A stretch of 64,000 bases of DNA, taken from positions 496,001 to 560,000 of the forward strand of contig CAWDDH010000003.1 in NCBI GenBank assembly GCA_963801105.1, in the 5' to 3' direction. The position numbers and the translations under genes were made by a program. Below the pieces are notes generated by a model that saw only the letters and a program-made list of their open reading frames with translations, was not told the origin of the DNA and made no database searches. Positions 18,084 to 26,422 of this stretch are shown in pieces (position 1 is the first letter of the stretch; every line of letters starts with the position of its first letter). Source of the stretch: JAENVU01 sp963801105 (GTDB taxonomy: Bacteria; Actinomycetota; Acidimicrobiia; IMCC26256; JAENVU01).

Positions 18084-18778
18084 CCCGCGCGTTGCGGAAG
18101 AACTTCGAGTCGGAGGGGGCGCCCGTCCGCGCACTGCGGGGTGTGGACTTCGACATGGGCGCCGGCGAGTTCGTGTCGGTCATGGGACCGTCGGGATGCG
18201 GCAAGTCCACGCTCCTCAACCTGGTGGCCGGCCTCGACTCCCCCACCGACGGCGAGCTGCTCCTTGCCGGCGAGTCGCTGGTCGGCAAGACCGAGGACGA
18301 GCTCGCGGTCATGCGTCGGAGCCACATCGGGATCGTGTTCCAGTTCTTCAACCTGCTCGAGGGGATGAGCGCGCTGGAGAACGTCACGCTTCCCGCGGTG
18401 ATCGCCGGCACCGCCCGCAAGCGAGCGGAGACGCGGGCGCGGGACCTTCTGGATCTCCTCGGGCTGGCCGAGAAGGCCAAGGACGCGCCCGGGGTCCTCT
18501 CCGGCGGTCAACGCCAGCGCCTCGCGATCGCCCGCGCGCTCGCGAACGAACCCACGCTCCTCCTCGCCGACGAACCGACGGGCGCGCTCGACTCCGAAGG
18601 CGGCCGCGAAGTGCTCGAGCTGTTCCGCCGCCTGCACGCGGGTGGCCAGACGATCCTGCTCGTGACGCACGACCGCGACGTCGCCGATGCCGGCGACCGC
18701 ATCGTGCACATGCGCGACGGACGCATCGACCACGAACAGGTTCCGGGCGCGGTCACGTCGCGCCCGACCGCGGTCTGA
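18062..18778 (+). CDS. ABC transporter ATP-binding protein (MacB/LolD type)
   Basis: The protein has 238 residues with Walker A GPSGCGKST, Q-loop FQFFNLLEGMSALENV, signature LSGGQRQRLAIARAL, Walker B LLLADEPTGALD and the H-loop VTHDRDVA. It matches the MacB/LolD subfamily that powers FtsX-like permeases. It begins at GTG 18062 inside the end of the cyclase gene, and the histidine kinase region follows within 52-237 bases. No cognate permease gene is adjacent. Either the ATPase serves a permease elsewhere (a MacB-type pair exists at 45-48 kb with its own ATPase), or it belongs to the signalling operon. It acts at the inner face of the membrane. Confidence 0.9.
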   Translation: MDTPVIVTRALRKNFESEGAPVRALRGVDFDMGAGEFVSVMGPSGCGKSTLLNLVAGLDSPTDGELLLAGESLVGKTEDELAVMRRSHIGIVFQFFNLLEGMSALENVTLPAVIAGTARKRAETRARDLLDLLGLAEKAKDAPGVLSGGQRQRLAIARALANEPTLLLADEPTGALDSEGGREVLELFRRLHAGGQTILLVTHDRDVADAGDRIVHMRDGRIDHEQVPGAVTSRPTAV

Positions 18779-19015
18779 GCACTGGACCACCGGGCGGACG
18801 CTGGACGCCACCCCGAGAAGGGCACGACGATCAACACCATCGACCGACCACTCGAGCTCACGAGCCTCCGCGAACCGACTCCCGACCGGATCCGGCCCGC
18901 CGGCTCCACGGCCCCGGCGCGCATCGGCGCGCTCGCCGGCGCGCTCGCCGCCGTCCTCGCGACGGTCGAGGCGTCCGCGGCGCGTCTGGGACCGGGTCGG
19001 TACGTCCTGCTCGCC

Positions 19016-20986
19016 GTGGCCCTCGCCTGGGCCCTCGGAGCGCTGGTGACGAGCATCGAGCGACCGGGCGAGCCGCTGGCCGGGGTGATGACCCTCATCG
19101 CCGGCGCGGTCGCGCTCGTCATGCTCGGATCCGCTGAGGTCGCACGCCGGGCCTCGCTCGACCCGGCCGCGGTCCTCCGCGGCGTCGGGCTCGCCGCGCT
19201 CCCGGCGCTCGGGCTCCATCTCGTGCTCGGCCTGCCCGATGGCCGCCTGCTCGACCGGCGCCGGCGGACGCTCTGCCTGATCGGCTGGGTCGCCGGAGCC
19301 GGCCTGGCCGTGTGGGCCGTCGTCGTGCGGCCGGACGTGCCGATCGGGGGAGTCGTCGCGACCACCGCGTACGGGCTCGCAGCCGGCGTGAGCTGCTACG
19401 TCGGTCGCTGCCAGCGAGCCAACACCCAGGCGGCACGCGCCCGGTTGCAGTGGCCGGCGTGGGGGGTGCTCACCGCCGTCGCGATCGCGTGTGGTGCGAT
19501 CGTGCTCGATGCGCTGGTCGGCTGGCCACGCGAGATCCTCGCCGTCTCGGTCGGCGCCACGACGCTGATCCCGGTCTCGCTCGCGCTCGGCGCGAACCGC
19601 GCGCTGGTCGTCCGCATCGACCGGCTCCTCGTCGGCACGATCACGGCCGTTGGGCTCGCCGCGCTCATCGCCGCGGTCGCGCTCGCCGTGGTGGCAGCGC
19701 TCGGTCGCGGGCTCGACGGCGGCGAACGGAGCGTGCTCGGGCTCTCCATCGCGGGCGCCGCAACCGCGGCACTGCTCTGGGTCCCCACCCGCGAGCGGCT
19801 CCAGACCTACGCGAACCGGCGCGTCTACGGCGAGCAGCACGCGCCGGACGAGGTCATCCGTACGTTCGGGAGCCGGCTCACCCGCGCGCTGCCGCTGGAC
19901 GAGCTGCTCCTCCAGCTCGCGGAGTCCCTGAAGAAGACGATGGACCTGCAACGGGCCGAGGTCTGGACCCGAAGCGGCGGCCAGCTCGACCGCTCCGTCT
20001 CGGTGCCCGACCGCGGCCGGGCCGAGCTCGCGATCGCCACCGAGGAGGAGACGGTGATCGCGCGGGCGGGAGTCTCGGGTCCCGCCTGGATCCGGGTGTG
20101 GCTCCCGGCCCTGCTCGAGGCCGACGATCCCGAGATCGAGCCGCCCATCCGGATCGCGCCGGTCACCAACTCGGGCGAGCTGCTCGGGGTGATCGTCGTC
20201 CGGCGGGCCTACGGAGACACACCGTTCACCGAGGACGACGACCAGGCCCTCACCGAGCTCGCCCGCCAGGTGGGCCTCGCGCTGCACAACCTCAAGCTCG
20301 ACTCCGCGTTACAGGACTCCCTCGACGAGGTGCGCCGCCAGGCCGAGGAGCTGCGCCGCTCGCGTGCCCGCATCGTCGAGGCGACCGACCACGAGCGCCG
20401 CCGGATCGAGCGCGACCTCCACGACGGCGCCCAGCAGCATCTCGTCGCGCTCGCGGTGAGCACCCGGCTCGCACGTCAGCTCGCCGATGCGAACCCCGAT
20501 GCGACCAAGGAGATGCTCGACCAGATCGCCGCCGACCTCCAGGACGCGGTCCAGGAGCTGCGCAACCTCGCCCACGGCATCTACCCGCCGCTCCTCATGG
20601 ACCGGGGGCTCCCCGACGCGCTGCGCGCCGCCGCCGACCGCGCCGCGCTCCCGTCGCGCGTCGCCGCCGAGGACGTCGACCGCTACCCGCAGGCGGTCGA
20701 GGCCGCGGTCTACTTCTGCTGCCTCGAGGCGCTCCAGAACGCCGGGAAGCACGCGGGGCCCGAGGCGAGCATCGAGATCGCGCTCCACGAGGAGCAGGGT
20801 GCGCTGCTCTTCTCCGTGGTCGACACCGGCGCCGGCTTCGATCCCGCCACCGGCGCGGCACAGGGCCACGGCTTCGTGAACATGGCCGACCGCGTGGGGG
20901 CCTTCGGCGGTTCGCTGACGGTCTGGTCGGCACCCGGTCGGGGCACGAGCATCAGCGGGCGGATTCCGCTCGAGGAGGGCGAGTGA
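19016..20986 (+). CDS. sensor histidine kinase, NarL/DesK (HisKA_3) type
   Basis: The protein has 656 residues from the GTG at 19016. The N-terminal half (to about 265) contains eight or so hydrophobic helices. A GAF-like region (about 285-425) follows, with a short coiled linker. HisKA_3 phospho-acceptor His469 lies in RRIERDLHDGAQQHL. The HATPase domain has the N-box CCLEALQNAGKHA, the G-box VVDTGAGFD and a glycine-rich end. The open frame continues 62 codons upstream to an ATC codon at 18830 behind a GAGAAGGGC stretch, without ATG/GTG/TTG. The true start may therefore lie upstream, because 19016 falls within a predicted helix. Likely partners are the receivers encoded at 16722, 20997 and 21463. 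Confidence 0.88.
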   Translation: MALAWALGALVTSIERPGEPLAGVMTLIAGAVALVMLGSAEVARRASLDPAAVLRGVGLAALPALGLHLVLGLPDGRLLDRRRRTLCLIGWVAGAGLAVWAVVVRPDVPIGGVVATTAYGLAAGVSCYVGRCQRANTQAARARLQWPAWGVLTAVAIACGAIVLDALVGWPREILAVSVGATTLIPVSLALGANRALVVRIDRLLVGTITAVGLAALIAAVALAVVAALGRGLDGGERSVLGLSIAGAATAALLWVPTRERLQTYANRRVYGEQHAPDEVIRTFGSRLTRALPLDELLLQLAESLKKTMDLQRAEVWTRSGGQLDRSVSVPDRGRAELAIATEEETVIARAGVSGPAWIRVWLPALLEADDPEIEPPIRIAPVTNSGELLGVIVVRRAYGDTPFTEDDDQALTELARQVGLALHNLKLDSALQDSLDEVRRQAEELRRSRARIVEATDHERRRIERDLHDGAQQHLVALAVSTRLARQLADANPDATKEMLDQIAADLQDAVQELRNLAHGIYPPLLMDRGLPDALRAAADRAALPSRVAAEDVDRYPQAVEAAVYFCCLEALQNAGKHAGPEASIEIALHEEQGALLFSVVDTGAGFDPATGAAQGHGFVNMADRVGAFGGSLTVWSAPGRGTSISGRIPLEEGE

Positions 20987-20996
20987 CCGGTGCCGC

Positions 20997-21398
20997 TCAG
21001 GCGCCGTGCCGGCGGGCCCACAGGTCGACCACGACCGCGGGCTCGAACTGCTCCTTGTTGACGTATCCCGCGGCGCCGCAGCTTCCCGCGTCCGCCGGCA
21101 GGTCATCGGCCCGGTACGTCGACAGCAGCAGCACCACGGCGTCGGGATGCGACGTCGTGATGCGACGGGTCGCCTCGATGCCGCTGATCCCCGGGAGGTT
21201 GATGTCCATCAGCACCAGCCCGGGACCGAGCGCCTCGAACTGCTCGACCGCTTCCTCGCCGCTCACCGCTTCGCCGACGACCTCGAAACCCGGCGTCGCC
21301 GTGAGCACCATCTTCGCGGCGCGCCGGAACGGCACCTGGTCGTCGACGATGAGCACGGGCACGGCGGTCACCCAGCCATCGTCGCGTGCGTCGGTCAC
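20997..21398 (-). CDS. stand-alone response regulator receiver protein
   Basis: This 133-residue single-domain receiver has Asp19-Asp20 (IVDDQ), phospho-acceptor Asp65 (LMDINLPG), the Ser/Thr switch in LLLSTYRADD and the Lys in GYVNKEQF. No output domain is present, so it would work as a phosphate relay or sink, or by protein contact. It is convergent with the histidine kinase (10 bases between stops). The GTG start is supported by TACGGT 7 bases upstream (leaderless). Confidence 0.88.
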   Translation of the reverse strand: MTDARDDGWVTAVPVLIVDDQVPFRRAAKMVLTATPGFEVVGEAVSGEEAVEQFEALGPGLVLMDINLPGISGIEATRRITTSHPDAVVLLLSTYRADDLPADAGSCGAAGYVNKEQFEPAVVVDLWARRHGA

Positions 21399-21405
21399 GA
21401 TCGGA

Positions 21406-21411
21406 ACCGTA
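21406..21411 (-). promoter_or_regulatory. leaderless -10 element (TACGGT)
   Basis: Minus-strand TACGGT lies 7 bases before the GTG start of the receiver gene. Confidence 0.5.
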
Positions 21412-21462
21412 CGGGCTCGGTCGGTCCCGGGGGTGCAGGCACCACCGGACCACCCCGCGCGC

Positions 21463-22125
21463 TCACGACCGTTCCGAGAGGTGGAGCAGCACCGCCTTCA
21501 CCCGCCGGTGCACCTCGGGCTCCTCGGAGACGCCGAGCTTGGCGAAGAGCGAATTGATGTGCTTTTCCACCGCACGTTCGGAAAGTCCGAGAGCCGCGGC
21601 GATCCCGGCGTTGTTCCGGCCGAGGGCCATCTCCGCGAGCACCTCGCTCTCACGCGGCGTGAGGAACTCGAGCGGCGACTGCCGGCGCGCCCGGGCCTGC
21701 ACGAGCGTCTCGACCACGCGCGGGTCGATCACCGAACCGCCCTCGGCGACGGTCTCGATCGCGCGCACCAGCACGTCGACATCGCTCACCCGTTCCTTCA
21801 GGAGGTACGCGCGTCCGTCCGAGCCGGCTTCCAGGAGGCTGAGCGCGTACTCCGGCTCGATGTACTGGCTGAGCACGACCACGCCGATCGACGGGTGCGA
21901 GACGCGCAGCACGTTGGCCGCGCGCACACCTTCGTCGGTCCCGGTCGGGGGCATGCGGATGTCGGTGAGCACGACGTCCGGCGGGTCGTCGCCCACGCCG
22001 GCCATCAGGGCGTCGTAGTCCTCGAAGGCGGCGACGACCTCCACCGCCGGCTGCGTCTCCAGCAGGCGCACCAGACCCTCACGCACGAGGTAGTTGTCCT
22101 CGGCCACCACGACGCGCACTGCCAC
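21463..22125 (-). CDS. LuxR-family (NarL-type) response regulator
   Basis: This 220-residue protein has a receiver with phospho-acceptor Asp55 (LTDIRMPP) and Lys in YLLKERV, followed by a LuxR helix-turn-helix (about 155-215: LTPRESEVLAEMALGRNN, ERAVEKHINSLFAKL). The frame is open up to 22170, which would overlap the divergent gene. I chose GTG 22123-22125 because TAGTCT lies 7 bases before it and the family N-terminus (VRVVVAEDNYLVREGL) begins there. The receiver is strikingly similar to that of the cyclase hybrid (DIRMPP, EG at +10, VVLSQY, PEYA, YLLK), so the same kinase may address both. Confidence 0.9.
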   Translation of the reverse strand: MAVRVVVAEDNYLVREGLVRLLETQPAVEVVAAFEDYDALMAGVGDDPPDVVLTDIRMPPTGTDEGVRAANVLRVSHPSIGVVVLSQYIEPEYALSLLEAGSDGRAYLLKERVSDVDVLVRAIETVAEGGSVIDPRVVETLVQARARRQSPLEFLTPRESEVLAEMALGRNNAGIAAALGLSERAVEKHINSLFAKLGVSEEPEVHRRVKAVLLHLSERS

Positions 22126-22132
22126 GGCGTCG

Positions 22133-22138
22133 AGACTA
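22133..22138 (-). promoter_or_regulatory. leaderless -10 element (TAGTCT)
   Basis: Minus-strand TAGTCT ends 7 bases before the GTG at 22125 and decides the start of the LuxR-type regulator. Confidence 0.5.
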
Positions 22139-22145
22139 CGGCCTG

Positions 22146-23614
22146 ATGGCCACTCCCCCGTCGGATGCATCCTCCACCTCCGGAGCCGCCGAGTACGACG
22201 CGGTCGTCGTCGGGTCGGGGCCGAACGGACTGGTCGGCGCGATCGCGCTGGCGCGGCGCGGGCGGAAGGTGCTCCTCCTCGAGGCCGCCGACACGATCGG
22301 CGGTGGGACCCGCTCGAGGGCGCTGACCACTCCCGGGTTCGTCCACGACGTCTGCTCGACCGTTCACGCGCTCGGTGTCGCGTCCCCTGCGTTCGCGGAC
22401 CTCCCGCTCGCCGACCACGGGGTCGAGTGGTGCCACCCGGAGATCCCGGTCGCGCACCCGCTCGACGACGGTCGCGCCGCGCTGCTGCGTCCGGACGTGA
22501 CCGACACCGCCGCGGGACTCTCCGGCGCCGACGGCCGCCGCTACGCGCAGCTCATGGGTCCCCTCGCCGCGCGCGCGCCCGAGCTCGTGGCGACGTTCCT
22601 CTCCCCGCTCTCGCCGCCGCGCCATCCCGTCGCCGCCGCCGGCTTCGGTCGCCATGCGATCCGCAGCGCGTACGGCCTCGCCGCGGACGCTTCCGCGACG
22701 ACGCCGCCCGCGCGCTCGTGGCGGGCATCTCGGCCCACGCGATGCAACCGCTCACGCACGTCGGGACCGCCGGCTACGGCCTCTTCCTCGCGCTGCTGGC
22801 GCACGCCGACGGCTGGCCGGTCGCGAAGGGCGGCAGCCAGGTCCTCGCGGACGCGCTCGGGGCGATCCTCGTCGGCCTCGGCGGCGAGATCGTGACCGGT
22901 CACGAGGTGCGGGACCTCGCGACGCTGCCGCCGGCACGGATGACCCTGCTCGACCTCACGCCCGCGCAGGTGCTGCGGATCGGCGGGGATCGGATCCGCG
23001 GCCGGTACCGCCGCGCGTTGGAGCGGTACCGGTACGGGCCCGGCGTGCACAAGGTCGACTGGGCGCTCACCGCGCCGATCCCCTGGGCCAACCCCGACGT
23101 GCGGACCGCGGGAACCGTCCACCTCGGCGGGACGCTCGAGGAGATCACGCGGGCGGAGGCCACGGTCGCCGCGGGCGCACACCCCGAGGCGCCCTACGTG
23201 ATCCTCGTGCAGCCCACGCTGATGGACCCGACGCGCGCGCCCGCGGGCGGACACGTCGCGTGGGCGTACTGCCACGTGCCCAACGGGTCGACGGTCGACC
23301 AGACCGACGCGATCGAGCGCCAGGTCGAGCGTTTCGCCCCGGGCTTCCGCGACGTCGTGACGGGCCGCCACGTCATGGGTCCGGCCGCGATGGAACACCA
23401 CGACGCCAACTACGTCGGTGGCGACATCAACGGTGGTGCCGGGGACCTGCGCCAGCTGTTCACCCGGCCGACGGTGTCATTGCATCCCTGGGCGACGTCG
23501 ATCCCCGGCGTCTACCTCTGCTCCTCCTCGACCCCACCCGGCGGGGGTGTGCACGGCATGGGCGGGCTGCACGCGGCCCGTCTTGCACTGGCGCGTGACG
23601 CGTCCCGAGACTGA
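22146..23614 (+). CDS. NAD(P)/FAD-dependent oxidoreductase (phytoene desaturase-like), frame broken
   Basis: This protein of about 489 residues has an N-terminal FAD dinucleotide-binding motif VVVGSGPNGLVGAIALARRG and the following LLLEAADTIGGGTRS, typical of the CrtI/amine-oxidase-like group. The frame breaks at 22689-22691. Restoring one C there (GACGCCTTCCGC) gives a continuous protein through AFRDDAARALVAGISAHAM. The C-terminus has the FAD-contact segment SSSTPPGGGVHGMGGLHAA. Enzymes of this group desaturate, isomerise or dehydrogenate isoprenoids and other lipids. No carotenoid genes are adjacent, so the substrate is unknown. It is divergent from the LuxR regulator by 20 bases. Confidence 0.85.
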
Positions 23615-23720
23615 CGCACAGGAGTCACGGACCGTTGGTGGACCCGCACCGCCGAAACGCGCGGGCACCTCGGAGATGGAAGTGACGGATTGCACGGTGG
23701 GCAGCGGGTGCCGGCGGTCC

Positions 23721-23726
23721 TAGCCT
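23721..23726 (+). promoter_or_regulatory. candidate -10 element (TAGCCT)
   Basis: TAGCCT lies 37 bases before the MMPL gene start, leaving a leader with CAGGAG as ribosome site. Confidence 0.45.
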
Positions 23727-23763
23727 GACGCCGTCGCTCCCGCCCCCGACCAGGAGTCCCGTC

Positions 23764-25941
23764 GTGCGAGGACTCGCCCGCGCCTGCTACCGCCACCGCC
23801 GTGCCGTCCTCGCCGTGTGGGTGGTGGTGCTCATCGGCCTCTCCGTGCTGGCCGGCAGCGCCGGCGGCGTGTTCAAGGTGCAGAACGGTCTGCCGGGCTC
23901 CGAGAGCCAGCGCGCGTTCGACCTGCTCAAGGAGAAGGGCTTCGGCGATCGCGCCGGGATCCAGGCCCAGATCGCGTTCACCAGCGGCGCCGGCGTGAAG
24001 GACCCCGCGGTGCAGCAGGCCATGGAGGACCTCTTCGCGAAGATCCGTCGGGACGTCGACGGCGTGTCGATCGCGAGCCCCTACGACCCGGCCAACGCCC
24101 GCCAGATCTCCCAGGACGGGACGATCGCCTATGCCGAGCTGCAGTTCCGCGACCGGGAGTCGGCCGCGTACCAGGACGCCGCCGACGCCCTCCGGGCACT
24201 CCGGGACGACGTCCACGTCGACGGGCTGCGGATCGAGCTGGGCAACCAGCTGTTCTCGAAGCAGGAGTTCGGCAGCGAGGCGATCGGCCTGATCCTCGCC
24301 ATGATCATCCTGCTCGTGGCGTTCGGATCCGTGCTCGCCATGGGCCTGCCGATCGCAACGGCGCTCGTCGGCATCGGGTCCGGGGTGGCGGTCGTGAAGC
24401 TCGTCGCCAACGGGGTCAACATGCCCGACTTCACGACCCAGGCCGTGCTCATGATCTCGATCGGGGTCGGGATCGACTACGCGCTGTTCATCGTCACACG
24501 CTACCGCGAGGTTCTCGCGTCGGGCCGCGATCCCGAGTCGGCGGTGGTCGTCGCGCTGGACACGGCTGGTCGCGCGGTGCTGTTCGCCGGGACGACCGTC
24601 GTCATCGCGCTGCTCGGTCTCCTCGTCCTCAACACCGAGACCTTCCGCGGGGTCGCGATCGGTACCGCGATCGGGGTGCTGATCACCCTGCTCGGGTCCC
24701 TCACGCTGCTTCCCGCGCTGCTCGGGTTCGTCGGCCGGAACATCGACCGGTTCGGCCTCCCGCGCCGCCACCGCGACGACGCCGGCCGGGCTCCGTTCTG
24801 GAAGCGCTGGAGCCACATGGTCCAGCGGCGTCCGTGGCCGGCGTTCGTCGGCGCGCTGGCGGTGCTCGTCGTCATCGCGTTGCCGGTCTTCTCCATGCGG
24901 CTCGGCTTCGGTGACGCCGGCAACAACCCGAAGGGCGACACCAGTCGCGAGGCGTACGACCTCCTCGCGAAGGGATTCGGTCCGGGCTTCAACGGCCCGC
25001 TGATCATCGCGGCGGAGACCCCCGACGGTGCGACCGACCTCGCGGTCCTCGACGGGCTCAGCCAGGAGCTCAACGCCACACCGGGCATCGCGTTCGCCAC
25101 GCCGCCGCGGCCCAACGCGGCCGGCGACGCCGCGATCATGCAGGTGATCCCGACCACCTCACCGCAGGACAAGGCGACGGACGACCTCGTGGACCGCGTC
25201 CGACACGAAATCGTGCCGCAGGCCGTCTCCGGTTCGTCGGTCACGGTTGCCGTCGGCGGTCTGCCCGCCGCGGTCGACGACTTCGCGAACTACACCTTCC
25301 GCATGTTGCCGCTCGTCGTCGGGCTGGTGCTGCTGCTGTCGTTCCTGCTGCTGATGCTCGTGTTCCGCAGCCTGCTGGTCCCGCTCAAGGCGGTGATCAT
25401 GAACCTGCTGTCGGTCGGCGCCGCGTACGGCGTGATGGTCGCCGTGTTCCAGTGGGGTTGGGGCATCAGCCTCATCGGGGTCGGCAAGGCGGGTCCGATC
25501 GAGGCGTGGGCACCGCTCATGCTCTTCGCCGTCGTGTTCGGCCTCTCGATGGACTACGAGGTGTTCCTCCTGTCGAGGATCAAGGAGGAGTACGACCGCA
25601 CGGGTGACAATGCGACCGCGGTGGCCGACGGGCTCGCCATGACGGCGCGGGTCATCACCGCGGCGGCCGCGATCATGGTGTGCGTCTTCGGTGCCTTCGT
25701 GCTCGGGCCGAACCGCGCGCTGAAGGTGTTCGGGCTCGGCATGGCGGTCGCGGTCTTCGTGGACGCGACGATCGTCCGGCTCGTGCTCGTCCCCGCCACG
25801 ATGGAGCTGCTCGGCGACCGCAACTGGTGGATCCCCCGCTGGCTGGACCGCATCCTGCCGCACGTACAGGTGGAGGGGCACCCGGACCTCGACGCCGAGC
25901 TCGCCGACCTCACCGCGACCGAGAGCGCCCCGACCCTCTGA
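23764..25941 (+). CDS. MMPL/RND-family transporter
   Basis: This 725-residue integral membrane protein has two homologous halves of six helices each. Each half has a large extracytoplasmic loop after its first helix (about 35-175 and 375-505). Signatures are GIDYALFIVTRYRE (about 238-251) and GLSMDYEVFLLSRIKEEY (about 595-612), containing the Asp-Tyr pairs that conduct protons. MMPL proteins export lipids, siderophores or other hydrophobic molecules in actinobacteria. It stands alone with its own TAGCCT promoter. The GTG start at 23764 follows CAGGAG. The cargo is unknown. Confidence 0.92.
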   Translation: MRGLARACYRHRRAVLAVWVVVLIGLSVLAGSAGGVFKVQNGLPGSESQRAFDLLKEKGFGDRAGIQAQIAFTSGAGVKDPAVQQAMEDLFAKIRRDVDGVSIASPYDPANARQISQDGTIAYAELQFRDRESAAYQDAADALRALRDDVHVDGLRIELGNQLFSKQEFGSEAIGLILAMIILLVAFGSVLAMGLPIATALVGIGSGVAVVKLVANGVNMPDFTTQAVLMISIGVGIDYALFIVTRYREVLASGRDPESAVVVALDTAGRAVLFAGTTVVIALLGLLVLNTETFRGVAIGTAIGVLITLLGSLTLLPALLGFVGRNIDRFGLPRRHRDDAGRAPFWKRWSHMVQRRPWPAFVGALAVLVVIALPVFSMRLGFGDAGNNPKGDTSREAYDLLAKGFGPGFNGPLIIAAETPDGATDLAVLDGLSQELNATPGIAFATPPRPNAAGDAAIMQVIPTTSPQDKATDDLVDRVRHEIVPQAVSGSSVTVAVGGLPAAVDDFANYTFRMLPLVVGLVLLLSFLLLMLVFRSLLVPLKAVIMNLLSVGAAYGVMVAVFQWGWGISLIGVGKAGPIEAWAPLMLFAVVFGLSMDYEVFLLSRIKEEYDRTGDNATAVADGLAMTARVITAAAAIMVCVFGAFVLGPNRALKVFGLGMAVAVFVDATIVRLVLVPATMELLGDRNWWIPRWLDRILPHVQVEGHPDLDAELADLTATESAPTL

Positions 25942-25976
25942 GCACACTCAGAGCGTGATGCCGCCTGCGGCGTCAC
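25936..25976. terminator. double hairpin between convergent genes
   Basis: A 7-bp hairpin (CTCTGAG / CTCAGAG, loop CACA) includes the MMPL stop codon. It is followed by a 10-bp stem (25955-25976: GTGATGCCGC / GCGGCGTCAC, one G-T wobble). It lies between the stops of MMPL and DUF2277 and could end transcription from both sides. Confidence 0.5.
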
Positions 25977-26004
25977 CAACTCGCACACTCGACGACCTCG
26001 AGCG

Positions 26005-26292
26005 TCAAGCTGACGCGACGTCGAAGGGGTCGAGCCCGAGGCGGGCCCTCACCTCGGGTCGCCGAAGGGGCGGATCCACCTTGGGCGGCTGCCGCCGCGC
26101 CGGCAGATCGGCGAGCAGGTGTTCGGTGATGTGCGAGATGCGCAGCGCCGCGTCCTCCATGGCCGCAGCGACGTCGGCCTTGGGCTTGGCGACGCCGGTG
26201 ACCTTCCGGACGAACTGGCGGGCGGCGGCCTCGATCTCCTCGCGGGTGGCGGGGGGCTCGAGCCCTCGGAGCTCGGTGATGTTTCGGCACAT
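26005..26292 (-). CDS. DUF2277 domain protein
   Basis: This 95-residue protein begins MCRNITELRGLEPPATREEI, the conserved N-terminus of DUF2277. The core (ARQFVRKVTGVAKPK) is a small helical fold, and the C-terminal half is Pro/Arg rich. Function of the family is unknown. The ATG at 26290-26292 lies 6 bases after a TACGCT box (leaderless). The frame is open far upstream, but only this start agrees with the family and the promoter. It is divergent from the propeller gene at 26423. Confidence 0.85.
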   Translation of the reverse strand: MCRNITELRGLEPPATREEIEAAARQFVRKVTGVAKPKADVAAAMEDAALRISHITEHLLADLPARRQPPKVDPPLRRPEVRARLGLDPFDVASA

Positions 26293-26298
26293 GCCCGC

Positions 26299-26304
26299 AG
26301 CGTA
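26299..26304 (-). promoter_or_regulatory. leaderless -10 element (TACGCT)
   Basis: Minus-strand TACGCT lies 6 bases before the DUF2277 ATG. Confidence 0.55.
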
Positions 26305-26422
26305 GGTGGCCTCCCGCCGGTACGTCCCGGCGCTCACTCGAAGAATCGACGCGCACTTCTGCGCCTCCACGCTTCGCGCATCGGTTGGACGGGATGGCGG
26401 CCGGACCTGCGAGGATCCGGCG

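Noticed and set aside
17963..20287. A 774-codon frame antisense to the ABC ATPase and histidine kinase
   Set aside because: It lies opposite to conserved motifs and contains only Arg/Glu/Asp/His-rich sequence.
22126..22170. Longer LuxR regulator starting at 22170
   Set aside because: The extension overlaps the divergent oxidoreductase start. A leaderless promoter and the family N-terminus favour GTG 22125.
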